Assembly (NCBI RefSeq): GCF_003020125.1
Contig: NZ_PYFW01000005.1
Location: 124,001 to 188,000 of the forward strand
Reading direction: 5' to 3'
Source of the DNA: Bradyrhizobium sp. MOS003
GTDB lineage: Bacteria; Pseudomonadota; Alphaproteobacteria; Rhizobiales; Xanthobacteraceae
DNA length: 64,000 nt
In this document: positions 9,465 to 18,141 of the stretch, in pieces
Numbering within the stretch: position 1 is the stretch's first letter
How the letters are laid out: every line of letters starts with the position of its first letter
The notes under the pieces: model-generated
Database searches by the model: none
The model's input: the letters and a program-made list of their open reading frames with translations, nothing else
What the model was told of the DNA's origin: nothing
Position numbers and translations under genes: made by a program

Positions 9465-11528
9465 ATGAACTACGGTATCGCGTTCACACCGCTTGTCCCC
9501 GCGATCGTGCTGTGGATCGCGCTCGCCGCGATCATCGTCATCGCGATCGTGCTGCTGGTGGCGCGCGCGCGCGGCGCCGCCGTGCGCGTGGCCGCTCTGG
9601 CGCTGTTCCTGCTGGCGCTCGCCAATCCCTCCTTCACCCGCGAGGACCGTGATCCTCTCACCTCGGTTGCCGCAATCGTCGTCGACAAGAGTCCGAGCCA
9701 GAATTTCGGCAACCGCAATCGCGAGGCTGCGCAAGCGCAGGAAGCGCTGGTCGACGGCCTGAAGAAGATCAAGGGGCTGGAGGTGCGTGTCGTCGATGCC
9801 GGACAGGCCGACGGCGAGACCGACGGCACCAAGCTGTTCGGCGCCCTCGCCTCGGCCTTGTCGGACGTGCCGGTCGACCGCGTCGCCGGCGCGTTCCTGA
9901 TCACCGACGGCCGCGTCCACGACATTCCGGCGAACGCCGCCGCGCTCGGCTTCCAGGCGCCGGTGCATGCGCTGATCACCGGGCAGAAGGACGAACGCGA
10001 CCGCCGCATCGCGATCACGGCGGCGCCGCGCTTCGGCATCGTCGGCCAGACCCAGACCATCAGCTACCGGCTCGACGACCAGGGTGTTACGGGCGAGCGC
10101 GCCAAGGTCACGATCCGCCGGGACGGCGAGGTCATCAATGAACGCACGCTCTCGAGCGGCCAGGCCGCGAGCGTCGACGTCGACATCAAGCATGCCGGCC
10201 CGAATATCGTCGAGATCGAGGCCTCGCCGCTCGAGAGAGAGCTCACGCCGGTGAACAACCGCGCGGTCGTCGCCATCGACGGCGTCCGCGACAAGCTGCG
10301 CGTGCTGCTGGTCTCGGGCGAGCCGCATTCGGGCGAGCGGACCTGGCGCAATCTGCTCAAGTCCGACGCCAGCGTCGACCTCGTGCATTTCACCATTCTG
10401 CGTCCGCCGGAGAAGCAGGACGGCACGCCGATCAACGAATTGTCGCTGATCGCGTTTCCGACCCGCGAGCTCTTCCAGCAGAAGATCAACGAATTCCAGC
10501 TGATCATCTTCGACCGCTACGCCCGCCAGGGCGTACTGCCGATCGCCTATTTCGACAACATCGCGCGCTATGTGCGCGGCGGCGGCGCGGTGCTGGTCTC
10601 GGCCGGTCCCGACTACGCCTCCAACACCAGCATCTGGCGCACGCCGCTGGATTCGGTGCTGCCGGCCGAACCGGTTGGCGTCACCGAAAAACCGTTCTAT
10701 GCGCATCTATCCGACGTCGGCAAACGCCATCCCGTCACGCGCGGGCTGGAAGGCTCGGCCTCCGAGCCGCCGCGCTGGAGCCGTTTCTTCCGCACCGTCG
10801 ACACCCGCAATTCCGTCAACCCGCCGGTGATGACGGGGGCCGACGGCAAGCCGCTTCTGTTCCTGTCGCGCTTCGGCGAGGGCCGCGTCGCGCTGCTGCT
10901 CTCCGACCACATCTGGCTGTGGGCGCGCGGCTATGAGGGCGGCGGCCCGCATCTCGACCTGCTGCGGCGGATGTCGCACTGGCTGATGAAGCAGCCGGAC
11001 CTCGACGAAGAAGCGCTGCGCCTCCAGGTGCAGGGCAAGAACCTGGTCGTGGTGCGCCAGACCATGGCCGACAGCGTCCAGCCGGTGAGCGTGACCTCGC
11101 CGTCCGGCGTGTCGCAGGATCTGACGCTGAGCGCCGGCGACCCCGGCGAATGGCGCGCCAGCTTTCCCGCAAGCGAGCTCGGCCTGTGGGCTGCCACCGA
11201 CGGCACGCTGAAGGCGCTGATCAATGTCGGCCCGACCAACCCGAAGGAGTTTTCGGAGGTCACCTCCACCGTCGATACGTTGAAGCCGCTGACGCAGGCA
11301 ACCGGCGGCAACGCCGTGCGCGTGGTCGACGGCGCAAGCGTCGAGCTGCCGCGCATCCTGCCGGTGCGTTCGGCCAGCGTGTTTGCCGGCGACGGCTGGA
11401 TGGGCGTGCGGATGCGCGATGCCAGCGTCGTCAAGGGCGTCGGCGTGCTGCCGATCTTCGCCGGCCTGATTGGCCTCTTGCTGCTGCTCGGCGCGTTCGC
11501 CGCGACCTGGGTGCGCGAGGGTCGGTGA
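9465..11528 (+). CDS. Large membrane protein with amidotransferase-like body, last gene of the MoxR cassette
   Basis: 687 residues. Two N-terminal helices (about 12-35 and 38-57), a von Willebrand A-like region (VAAIVVDKSPSQNFGNRNRE; note the D.S.S pattern of a MIDAS site), a beta-rich middle, a class-I amidotransferase-like region (ILRPPEKQ, then ARYVRGGGAVLVSAGPD) and one C-terminal helix (about 662-682). It starts 7 bases after the BatA-DUF4159 stop. The domain order matches proteins found next to DUF4159 genes in rhizobia. It is probably a second membrane-bound component of the same complex. No function is established. Confidence 0.8.
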   Translation: MNYGIAFTPLVPAIVLWIALAAIIVIAIVLLVARARGAAVRVAALALFLLALANPSFTREDRDPLTSVAAIVVDKSPSQNFGNRNREAAQAQEALVDGLKKIKGLEVRVVDAGQADGETDGTKLFGALASALSDVPVDRVAGAFLITDGRVHDIPANAAALGFQAPVHALITGQKDERDRRIAITAAPRFGIVGQTQTISYRLDDQGVTGERAKVTIRRDGEVINERTLSSGQAASVDVDIKHAGPNIVEIEASPLERELTPVNNRAVVAIDGVRDKLRVLLVSGEPHSGERTWRNLLKSDASVDLVHFTILRPPEKQDGTPINELSLIAFPTRELFQQKINEFQLIIFDRYARQGVLPIAYFDNIARYVRGGGAVLVSAGPDYASNTSIWRTPLDSVLPAEPVGVTEKPFYAHLSDVGKRHPVTRGLEGSASEPPRWSRFFRTVDTRNSVNPPVMTGADGKPLLFLSRFGEGRVALLLSDHIWLWARGYEGGGPHLDLLRRMSHWLMKQPDLDEEALRLQVQGKNLVVVRQTMADSVQPVSVTSPSGVSQDLTLSAGDPGEWRASFPASELGLWAATDGTLKALINVGPTNPKEFSEVTSTVDTLKPLTQATGGNAVRVVDGASVELPRILPVRSASVFAGDGWMGVRMRDASVVKGVGVLPIFAGLIGLLLLLGAFAATWVREGR

Positions 11529-11612
11529 TCTCGCTCCGTTGCTCGAACGACACATCGGCCCGCCACCGGCGCTGGGCGGTCCGAGTGCGATTGACATCCG
11601 CAGACCGATCGG

Positions 11613-11635
11613 GCGATGTTATATTGTTACATCGC
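11613..11635. promoter_or_regulatory. Fur/Zur-type operator candidate upstream of DUF2946 and TonB receptor genes
   Basis: A 23-base dyad, GCGATGT-N9-ACATCGC, with an AT-rich core (TATATTGTT) that also carries the TGTTATA/TTGTTACA pattern of Fur-superfamily zinc (Zur) boxes. It lies 31-53 bases before the DUF2946 ATG and overlaps the place where a -10 element would sit relative to TTGACA at 11591-11596. A second small dyad, ATCGCG-N6-CGCGAT, follows at 11631-11648. The downstream genes fit zinc-responsive control. Confidence 0.5.
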
Positions 11636-11665
11636 GACATCTCGCGATGCGGGTGGCTTTTCCAG

Positions 11666-12091
11666 ATGAAGTGGTTCCGGTCGAATATCAGGCACGGCGC
11701 CCGGCTCGCGATCTTCGCGATGCTGGTGCAGTTCGCGCTGACGTTCGGGCACAGCCACTGGTTCGCGCAGGCCACGCCGCTTGCCCAGGCTTCGCTCCAG
11801 CAGACCGACGGCGCCAAGGACAGCACTAAGAACAGCGCCAAGGGCGCTACAACCGACCGTGCCGCGGTCCAGAAACAATCGCCCGCCGCTCCCGACCGCG
11901 AGCATCCCGGCGAGGACAATTGCGCGATCTGTGCCGTGGTCGCGATGGCTGGCACCGTCATATCGGCAACGCCGCCCGTGCTTCTGCTGCCGCAGGCGAT
12001 CGAACTGCTCTACCGCACCACCGATGCCGAATTCCTCCATCTGAAATCGGCCGGCACGGCGTTCCAGCCGCGCGCCCCTCCCGCGTCCTGA
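11666..12091 (+). CDS. DUF2946 family exported protein
   Basis: 141 residues. It begins with a short basic N-terminus and one hydrophobic segment (about 13-28, LAIFAMLVQFALTFG) acting as signal or anchor, followed by HSHW, a polar Lys/Gln/Asp linker, and a hydrophobic segment introduced by CAIC (about 92-95), which is the DUF2946 hallmark. These proteins are commonly encoded beside TonB-dependent metal receptors. His and Cys residues could bind metal, but this is inference. It directly follows the Zur-like operator and precedes the receptor gene by 133 bases, in which a small GC hairpin lies at 12151-12167. Confidence 0.75.
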   Translation: MKWFRSNIRHGARLAIFAMLVQFALTFGHSHWFAQATPLAQASLQQTDGAKDSTKNSAKGATTDRAAVQKQSPAAPDREHPGEDNCAICAVVAMAGTVISATPPVLLLPQAIELLYRTTDAEFLHLKSAGTAFQPRAPPAS

Positions 12092-12224
12092 CTCAACATC
12101 GCTTGATCACGCCCGGGCCGAGAGTGCCCGGGAGACGTTGAAGTCGAATTCCGTCGCGCCGCGACGGCAGGCCGCCTCCGATCAGCAAACATGTTCAGGA
12201 CGGCGCCTGACTGGAATCAGGACC

Positions 12225-14594
12225 ATGTCATTTCAATCGCGACGCGCGCAGCGTCTTGGCGGAGCAAGCCTGCTCCTGCTCGGTGCCGCCGCCACGCCCG
12301 CTTTCGCCCAGACGCCTGCGCAAGACAAATCGTCGAGCGAGATCCCCGCCGTCACCGTGACCGCGCCGAGCCCCATCGTGCGCAGAGCGGTGGTGCCGTC
12401 CCGCAATCCCGGCCGCGGCACGCGGACCGCGCGGGTGCGCAGCCGCCCACAAACGGCAGAGGCGGACCCGGCAGCCTCCGCGCCCGCCGCGCCCCAGCAG
12501 GGCGTGCTGTCCGTCGTGACCAACCAGTTCGCGACGGTGACGGTGGTGCCGAACGACGAGATCCGCCGCGAGGGCGGCGGCCAGCTCGGCGATCTCCTGT
12601 TCTCCAAGCCAGGCATCACCGGGTCGAGCTTCGCGCCCGGCGCATCGAGCCGGCCGATCATCCGGGGTCTCGACGTCAACCGCGTCGGCATCGTCGAGAA
12701 CGGCACCAATGCGAGCGGCGCTTCCGATCTCGGCGAGGATCATTTCGTTCCGATCGATCCGCTCGCGACCAACCAGATCGAAGTGGTGCGCGGGCCCGCC
12801 GCACTGCGTTACGGCTCGACCTCGATCGGCGGCGTCGTCAGCGCCACCAACAACCGGATTCCGGACGCGCTACCTGCATGCGCGCCGTCATTCCAGGCTT
12901 ACGGCCTGCCGACCAAAGCTCCGCTCGCGAGCGCCGCGACATCGCCTTGCGTCAACGCCGAGACCCGCACCGCGTTCTCTTCGGTCGATCGCGGCGTCGA
13001 GAGCGGCGTGCTGCTCGACACCGGCGGCGGCAATTTCGCCTTCCACGCCGACGCCTACGGCCGCACGACCTCGGACTATTCCATCCCGAGCTATCCCTAT
13101 CTGAACGACCAGACGCGCGCCGTGAACGGCCGCCAGCCGAACTCGGCCACGCGCTCGGACGGCGCCTCGATCGGCGGCTCCTATTTCTTCCAGGGCGGCT
13201 ATATCGGGGCGTCGATCACCCAGAACGACTCGCTCTACCACATCCCCGGCATCGACGGCGCCGACCACCAGACACGGATCGACGGCCACCAGACCAAGAT
13301 CAACGTCAAGGGCGAGTACCATCCGGACGCCGCCGCGATCGACGCGGTGCGCTTCTGGGCCGGTGCGACCGATTACCGGCACAACGAGATCGGGCTTGCC
13401 GATCCTGCCGACCTCAACAGCGACGGCGTCAGGCAGACCTTCACCAACAAGGAGCAGGAGATCCGGACCGAAGTGCAGCTGATGCCGTTCAACGCGCGCT
13501 TCGCCGAAGTGACGACGGCGCTGGGCTTCCAGGTCGGCCATCAGGAATTGAGCGCGCCGAGCCCGGACAATCCCGGCACGCTGTTCAACGGCCTATGGGA
13601 TCCGAACAGCAGCAACCGCGTTGCAGCTTACGCCTTCAACGAGTTCAAGTTTACCGAGGCGACGCGGGCGCAGATCGCCGGCCGCATCGAGCATGTCGAG
13701 CTGCACGGCACCACGCCGGACTTCCCGGCCGATTATTTGCCCGACGGCACGCCGCAGGCGGGCATCGCGCGCAATCCGTCGTTCACGCCGAAGAGCGGCA
13801 GCATCGGCCTGTTGCAGGACCTGCCCGGCGGCATGGTCGGCAGCATCACCGCGCAATATGTCGAGCGCGCGCCGAAGGCGGCCGAGCTGTTTTCCCGCGG
13901 CGGCCACGATGCGACTGCGACCTTCGACATCGGCAATCCAAACCTCACGATCGAGACCGCCAAATCGGTCGAGCTCGGCGTGCGCAGGGCGACGGGGCCG
14001 TTCCGCTTCGAGGCGACCGTCTACTACACGCATTTCGACAATTTCATCTATCGCCGCCTCACCGGCGTGTCCTGCGACGACGACTTCGCATCCTGCGGCA
14101 ATCCGGGCGCGGAGCTGAACCAGGCCGTGTATTCGCAGCGCAATGCCAATTTCCGCGGCGGCGAATTCCAGTCGCAGCTCGACATCGCCGCTTTCCAGGG
14201 CGGCATCTGGGGCATCGAGAACCAGTTCGACATGGTCCGCGCCACCTTCAGCGACGGCACCAACGTGCCGCGGATTCCACCGATGCGGATGGGCGGCGGC
14301 GTGTTCTGGCGCGACGACAACTGGCTGATGCGCGTCAACCTGCTGCACGCCTTCGCACAGAACAACGTCGCAATGATCGCGGAGACGCCGACGGCGGGCT
14401 ATAATTTGTTGAAGGCCGAGGTGAGCTACAAGACCAAGCTCGACCGCAACTGGTTCGGTGCGCGCGAGATGATGGCCGGCATCGTCGGCAACAATCTCCT
14501 CAACGAGAACATCCGCAACTCCGTGTCCTACACCAAGGACGAGGTGTTGATGCCCGGCATCGGCGTGCGCGCGTTCGCGAACTTCAAGTTCTAG
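12225..14594 (+). CDS. TonB-dependent outer-membrane receptor, ZnuD-like
   Basis: 789 residues from the ATG at 12225 (CAGGA upstream), with a signal peptide ending in PAFAQ at about 28. After an extra Pro/Arg/Ala-rich segment (about 40-90) comes the plug domain: GGGQLGDLLFSKPGITGSSF, SRPIIRGLD, SDLGEDHFVPIDPLAT and IEVVRGPAALRYGSTSIGG. The barrel includes RGGHDATATFDIGNPNL, which I associate with the ZnuD zinc-receptor branch, and the protein ends in a C-terminal Phe (ANFKF). With the operator upstream, zinc (or a zinc complex) is the likely cargo, though heme or another metal chelate cannot be excluded. An 818-residue start at 12138 is possible but lacks a signal peptide. Confidence 0.88.
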   Translation: MSFQSRRAQRLGGASLLLLGAAATPAFAQTPAQDKSSSEIPAVTVTAPSPIVRRAVVPSRNPGRGTRTARVRSRPQTAEADPAASAPAAPQQGVLSVVTNQFATVTVVPNDEIRREGGGQLGDLLFSKPGITGSSFAPGASSRPIIRGLDVNRVGIVENGTNASGASDLGEDHFVPIDPLATNQIEVVRGPAALRYGSTSIGGVVSATNNRIPDALPACAPSFQAYGLPTKAPLASAATSPCVNAETRTAFSSVDRGVESGVLLDTGGGNFAFHADAYGRTTSDYSIPSYPYLNDQTRAVNGRQPNSATRSDGASIGGSYFFQGGYIGASITQNDSLYHIPGIDGADHQTRIDGHQTKINVKGEYHPDAAAIDAVRFWAGATDYRHNEIGLADPADLNSDGVRQTFTNKEQEIRTEVQLMPFNARFAEVTTALGFQVGHQELSAPSPDNPGTLFNGLWDPNSSNRVAAYAFNEFKFTEATRAQIAGRIEHVELHGTTPDFPADYLPDGTPQAGIARNPSFTPKSGSIGLLQDLPGGMVGSITAQYVERAPKAAELFSRGGHDATATFDIGNPNLTIETAKSVELGVRRATGPFRFEATVYYTHFDNFIYRRLTGVSCDDDFASCGNPGAELNQAVYSQRNANFRGGEFQSQLDIAAFQGGIWGIENQFDMVRATFSDGTNVPRIPPMRMGGGVFWRDDNWLMRVNLLHAFAQNNVAMIAETPTAGYNLLKAEVSYKTKLDRNWFGAREMMAGIVGNNLLNENIRNSVSYTKDEVLMPGIGVRAFANFKF

Positions 14595-14632
14595 GCTTGC
14601 TCGTGTCGGGGCCTAAGGGGCCCGGCACACAC

Positions 14633-14719
14633 CGTCATTGCGAGGAGCTCTTGCGACGAAGCAATCCAGACTGCCCCCGCAGAACGATTCTGGATTGCTT
14701 CGCTTCGCTCACAATGACG
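14633..14719. repeat. Dispersed palindromic repeat, class A, copy 1
   Basis: Long imperfect hairpin. The left arm begins CGTCATTGCGAGGAGC and contains GACGAAGCAATCCAGA; the right arm is TCTGGATTGCTTCGCTTCG then CTCACAATGACG. Other copies lie at 19046-19125, 30655-30742 and, decayed, 52946-53010. Here it sits 38 bases after the TonB receptor stop and may act as its transcription end or mRNA stabiliser. Confidence 0.85.
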
Positions 14720-14756
14720 GAGTAAGAGGCACTGCCGCGCGCTTCATCGACAGCCC

Positions 14757-14841
14757 CCGTAGCCGGATGACCGAGCGATATCCGGGGCAGTGCATCTGTG
14801 GCGACAGGTGTCCCGGATGTCGCTAGCTCATCGGGCTACGG
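14757..14841. repeat. Dispersed palindromic repeat, class E
   Basis: Inverted arms at 14757-14787 (CCGTAGCCGGATGACCGAGC onward) and 14811-14841 (ending TCATCGGGCTACGG), with GATATCCGGGG and TCCCGGATGTC inside. It is a different sequence family from the class A repeat immediately before it. It lies 7 bases beyond the stop of the minus-strand GNAT gene, so together the two repeats fill the space between convergent genes. Confidence 0.75.
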
Positions 14842-14848
14842 CGCCGAG

Positions 14849-15367
14849 CTACCCTGCCCGCGCCTTGCTCCAGTCGGGGCCGACCGAGCCCGACACGCCT
14901 TCGAAGGCGCCGTCGACAAGCTCGAACACCAGGATACGGGCGGCGTCGACCGGGCCGGGCATGGTGACGCGGCCTTTCGGGACCGGCTTGAAGCCGACCC
15001 GGCTGTAATAGGGCTCGTCGCCGACCAGCAGCACGAGGCGGTGACCTTTCGCCTTCGCGTCCTTGAGCGCGCGCTCCATCAGCAGACGGCCGACACCGCG
15101 GCCGCGGAACGGCGGCTCGACCGTGAGCGGGCCAAGTAGCAGCGCCGGCGTTTCGCCGACCAGCACTGGCAGCTGCCTGACCGAGCCGACCAGCAACGTG
15201 CCGATGCGGGCCGTGAAGGACAATTCGAGCACATGGTCGACGTGCTCGCGGATCCGGTAGGCGCTGAGCACGAAGCGGCCGGGACCGAAGGTGCGTTCGT
15301 GCAGCCGCTCGATCGACTGGGCGTCGCCAGCGGCTTCAGGGAGGATGGTCAGTGAAAGATCGGTCAT
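14849..15367 (-). CDS. GNAT family N-acetyltransferase
   Basis: 172 residues. The acetyl-CoA pyrophosphate loop is RGRGVGRLLME at about 88-98, preceded by LLLGPLTVEPPF (motif A beta strand), and the YYSRVGFKPV segment fits the C-terminal GNAT motif B. The arrangement is that of the YhbS-type subgroup, which acetylates small molecules or proteins; the acceptor is unknown. It is a single gene with convergent repeat-filled space on one side. The following glycosyltransferase stop is 56 bases away on the same strand. Confidence 0.85.
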   Translation of the reverse strand: MTDLSLTILPEAAGDAQSIERLHERTFGPGRFVLSAYRIREHVDHVLELSFTARIGTLLVGSVRQLPVLVGETPALLLGPLTVEPPFRGRGVGRLLMERALKDAKAKGHRLVLLVGDEPYYSRVGFKPVPKGRVTMPGPVDAARILVFELVDGAFEGVSGSVGPDWSKARAG

Positions 15368-15423
15368 GTCAATTCGCGGGATAGCACCTGAACGCAGCGC
15401 GGTCCATCGGGCAGCGACGGCCC

Positions 15424-16359
15424 TCAGCTGCTTTTCAAGGTCGGTTGGGACAGATAGGCCAGCATCTTCATCTCCCGACGCCCGCGCGTCACCGTGTCGA
15501 GCACGAGCCCCGAGGACACCGAGAGCAGGGCCATGATCATCAAGCCCATCGACAGCACGGCGGTCGGCAGGCGCGGCACGAGGCCGGTCTCGATGAAGGT
15601 GATCACGATCGGGATCGCGAGGATTACCGCCGCCATCGCCAACAGGCCTCCGATCACCGCGAAGAAGCGCAACGGTCGCTCCGAACGGTAAAGCTTCACC
15701 ATGGTGCCGAGGATACGAAATCCGTCACGCCAGGTGTTGAGCTTGGAGAACGAACCTTCGGGACGCGCGTAATAGGGAGTCTCGATCTCGGCGACCGGCA
15801 GCGACAGTTCCAGCGCATAGACTGCGAGTTCGGTCTCGATCTCGAAGCCGTCGGAGAGGACGGGGAAGGATTTGACGAAGCGGCGCGAGAACACGCGGTA
15901 GCCGGACAGGATGTCCTTGAAAGCGTGACCGAAGGTCGACGCCAGAAAGCCGGTCAGCATGCGGTTGCCGGTGCGGTGGCCGAGCCGGTAGGCGGCCTGG
16001 ACCTGATCGACGCGAAGGCCGACCACCATGTCGAGATGATCATCGAGCAGCCGGTCAATCATGCGAGGTGCGCTCGGCGCATCGTAGGTGGCATCGCCGT
16101 CGACCAGCACGTAGACGTCGGCCTCGACGTCGGCGAACATGCGGCGCACGACGTGGCCCTTGCCCTGCCGGCGCTCGCTGCGCACGATCGCGCCCGCTTC
16201 GCGCGCGACCGTCGCGGTACGGTCGCGGGAATTGTTGTCATAGACGTAGATCGCTGCCGACGGCAGCGCCTTGCGGAAATCCGCAACGACGGTGGCGACC
16301 GCCGCCTCCTCGTTGTAGCAGGGCACCAGCACCGCGATGCGAAGTTGCGTTGCAGTCAT
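15424..16359 (-). CDS. Family 2 glycosyltransferase, polyprenol-phosphate type
   Basis: 311 residues from the ATG at 16359. The GT-A domain shows VLVPCYNEE (11-19), VYDNNSRDRT (39-48) and the nucleotide-sugar metal motif VDGDATYDA (86-94); two membrane helices close the protein (about 233-256 and 265-288). This is the layout of dolichol- or undecaprenyl-phosphate sugar synthases that make the lipid-linked donor for GT-C enzymes. Its start overlaps the stop of the upstream membrane protein by four bases, so the pair is co-translated and probably forms one sugar-transfer step. The final sugar acceptor is not visible. Confidence 0.88.
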   Translation of the reverse strand: MTATQLRIAVLVPCYNEEAAVATVVADFRKALPSAAIYVYDNNSRDRTATVAREAGAIVRSERRQGKGHVVRRMFADVEADVYVLVDGDATYDAPSAPRMIDRLLDDHLDMVVGLRVDQVQAAYRLGHRTGNRMLTGFLASTFGHAFKDILSGYRVFSRRFVKSFPVLSDGFEIETELAVYALELSLPVAEIETPYYARPEGSFSKLNTWRDGFRILGTMVKLYRSERPLRFFAVIGGLLAMAAVILAIPIVITFIETGLVPRLPTAVLSMGLMIMALLSVSSGLVLDTVTRGRREMKMLAYLSQPTLKSS

Positions 16360-17507
16360 CGCGACGGCACTCCGAGGCTTGCCGGCGCGCGCCCGAGCGC
16401 CGCGGCCTGCTGCGCCTGCGCCGGCTGCATCAGCCAGGCGAACGAGACGCTCCACAGCGAGAGCATCGCAATCGGCACGATGTAATAGGGTGTGAAGATC
16501 GGATGGCTGAGGAAGAAGACGAGGTTGACGATGAGATTGCCGGCGACGACCAGGGCCACCTGACGCACGCTGCCCTCGCCCACCCGCAAGAGCCAGGCCG
16601 TGGAGCCGATCGCCAGCACGATCAGCACGAATTGCATGTCGCGCAGATAATGGCCGAACACGGCGAAGTCGAAGGCCGGCGCGACCACGTCGGCACTTCC
16701 ATAGGTCGTGGCCAGCGGGCTGCCGGCGTTGACGGCCTGGGCGATCAAGGTCGGGGCCATGCCGACGAGAACGCCGAGGCCGAGGCCGAGCCCCTGCACG
16801 AAGGCCGACAGCGTCCGCACGTTCAGGAAGGCAATGCCGAGATAGATGAAATAGCCGGCCGCGAGCAGCGCATTCGGCAATCTGAAATTGACGGACGCAC
16901 CCAGGAGAACGCCGATCAGCGCGATCAACAGCACGCTGCGTTTATCCCTGGTCAGCCACAGCGCCGTCAGGAAGCCTGCGACGGCGCACAGCGCCATGGT
17001 CGGCGCGACCGAATAGCTCGCCTTCGCCGGATTGATCATGAGATAGATTGCGAGCGCGCCGAACAGGCCCGCGCCGAAGACCGACGGCAGCGTGCGCGCC
17101 ATGGCAATGCCTGATAGCGCAAGGCCGCAGACGATCAGGCTCGCGGCAACGTAGAGCGGCACCATCTGGTGACCCTCAGGAAACAGCGCCAGCAGAAAGC
17201 CGGTGCCCGGCGGATATTGCATCACGATCTTGCCGCTCGGCATCGGATTGTGGCACGGCCAGCGGATCGGATCCTGCCATTCGGCGAACGCGATCTCCTT
17301 CAACTTCCCTTCGAAATAATGATCGTAGTCCAACGCGGCATTGGTATTGAGTCCACCGATTCCGAGGCGCTGGAACAGATGCGCCTGCCTGAGATAGCAG
17401 ATGTCGTCATAGACCCCGCGCGCCTCGCTCCAGCGCGACATCGTGACGATGTTGCTGGCGAGGATCGCAAGGCAGATCAGGCCGAAGGCGAGCTTGGCAG
17501 TCTTCAT
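16356..17507 (-). CDS. Multi-pass membrane protein, probable partner of the adjacent glycosyltransferase
   Basis: 383 residues with about ten predicted membrane helices from the ATG at 17507. A periplasmic loop after the first helix (about 28-95) is rich in Trp, Tyr, Asp and Pro (GVYDDICYLRQAHLFQRLGI; MQYPPGTGFLLALFPEG), which is what GT-C family transferases (GT39/GT83/GT87-like) show. The acidic pair D36/D37 in that loop could be the catalytic site. This is inference from layout and from its coupling to a polyprenol-phosphate type GT2; no family signature is decisive. The upstream in-frame extension is Arg/Cys-rich and was rejected. Confidence 0.7.
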   Translation of the reverse strand: MKTAKLAFGLICLAILASNIVTMSRWSEARGVYDDICYLRQAHLFQRLGIGGLNTNAALDYDHYFEGKLKEIAFAEWQDPIRWPCHNPMPSGKIVMQYPPGTGFLLALFPEGHQMVPLYVAASLIVCGLALSGIAMARTLPSVFGAGLFGALAIYLMINPAKASYSVAPTMALCAVAGFLTALWLTRDKRSVLLIALIGVLLGASVNFRLPNALLAAGYFIYLGIAFLNVRTLSAFVQGLGLGLGVLVGMAPTLIAQAVNAGSPLATTYGSADVVAPAFDFAVFGHYLRDMQFVLIVLAIGSTAWLLRVGEGSVRQVALVVAGNLIVNLVFFLSHPIFTPYYIVPIAMLSLWSVSFAWLMQPAQAQQAAALGRAPASLGVPSR

Positions 17508-17557
17508 CCGGTTTCCGTGGCAGCCGTTTTCGGGCAGCTTACTAGCACAGGCCGCCC

Positions 17558-18049
17558 TCAGCGCCACGTCGCAATCAGGGGCTCGCCGTCCAGCACTTCG
17601 GCGATCCGCAGCCGCGTACCTCGCGTGGTGCCCTCGGGCAACGCCGCGACCGCGAAGAACCCGCATTCGCTGATCTCGCGGTTGGGCGCGGGCAGGCGAT
17701 CCTGCCTGAACTGCCTGACCACGTAGATGGCGACATGGTCGCGGCGGGAGACGTGGCTGTTGAGGAAGATACCGTGCAGCACGGCCTCGCCGGTGAGGTC
17801 GATATCTCCCTCCTCTTTGAGCTCGCGCCGCATCGCCTGCTCCATGGTCTCGCCGAAATCGACGCCGCCGCCGGGCAGATGCCAGCCGCTGACATAGCTG
17901 TGCCTGACCAGAAACACCCGATTCTCGGCATCCAGCACCACGGCGCGGACGCCGAGCGTCATGCCGCGGACGACGAGGAAATAGGCGTGGAAGAGTCGCC
18001 GCAGCAGCGGCTCGAATTTCCGTCGAACGCGGTTCAGACGATCTCCCAT
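17558..18049 (-). CDS. NUDIX hydrolase
   Basis: 163 residues from the ATG at 18049, preceded by AAGGA. The Nudix box is GGVDFGETMEQAMRRELKEE at about 61-80, with the expected REL-EE core, preceded by the GWHLPGG turn. An amphipathic N-terminal stretch (about 1-30, RKFEPLLRRLFHAYFLVVRG) suggests peripheral membrane contact. The substrate is some nucleoside-diphosphate compound; its position 50 bases upstream of the sugar-transfer pair hints at nucleotide-sugar metabolism but does not prove it. It diverges from the metallophosphoesterase gene. Confidence 0.85.
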   Translation of the reverse strand: MGDRLNRVRRKFEPLLRRLFHAYFLVVRGMTLGVRAVVLDAENRVFLVRHSYVSGWHLPGGGVDFGETMEQAMRRELKEEGDIDLTGEAVLHGIFLNSHVSRRDHVAIYVVRQFRQDRLPAPNREISECGFFAVAALPEGTTRGTRLRIAEVLDGEPLIATWR

Positions 18050-18141
18050 CAGGCTTCCTTGAGGCTGCTGTTCGGGCCCCGCTTGCACTGGCCTCGCGAG
18101 CTTGCCATTACAGCAAAGCAATAGCGAGGCAATCGCGCGCC

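Noticed and set aside
12191..14404. 737-codon + strand frame overlapping the TonB receptor
   Set aside because: Almost entirely Arg/Ala/Pro-rich, a frame shadow of the receptor gene, which has plug and barrel motifs and a signal peptide.
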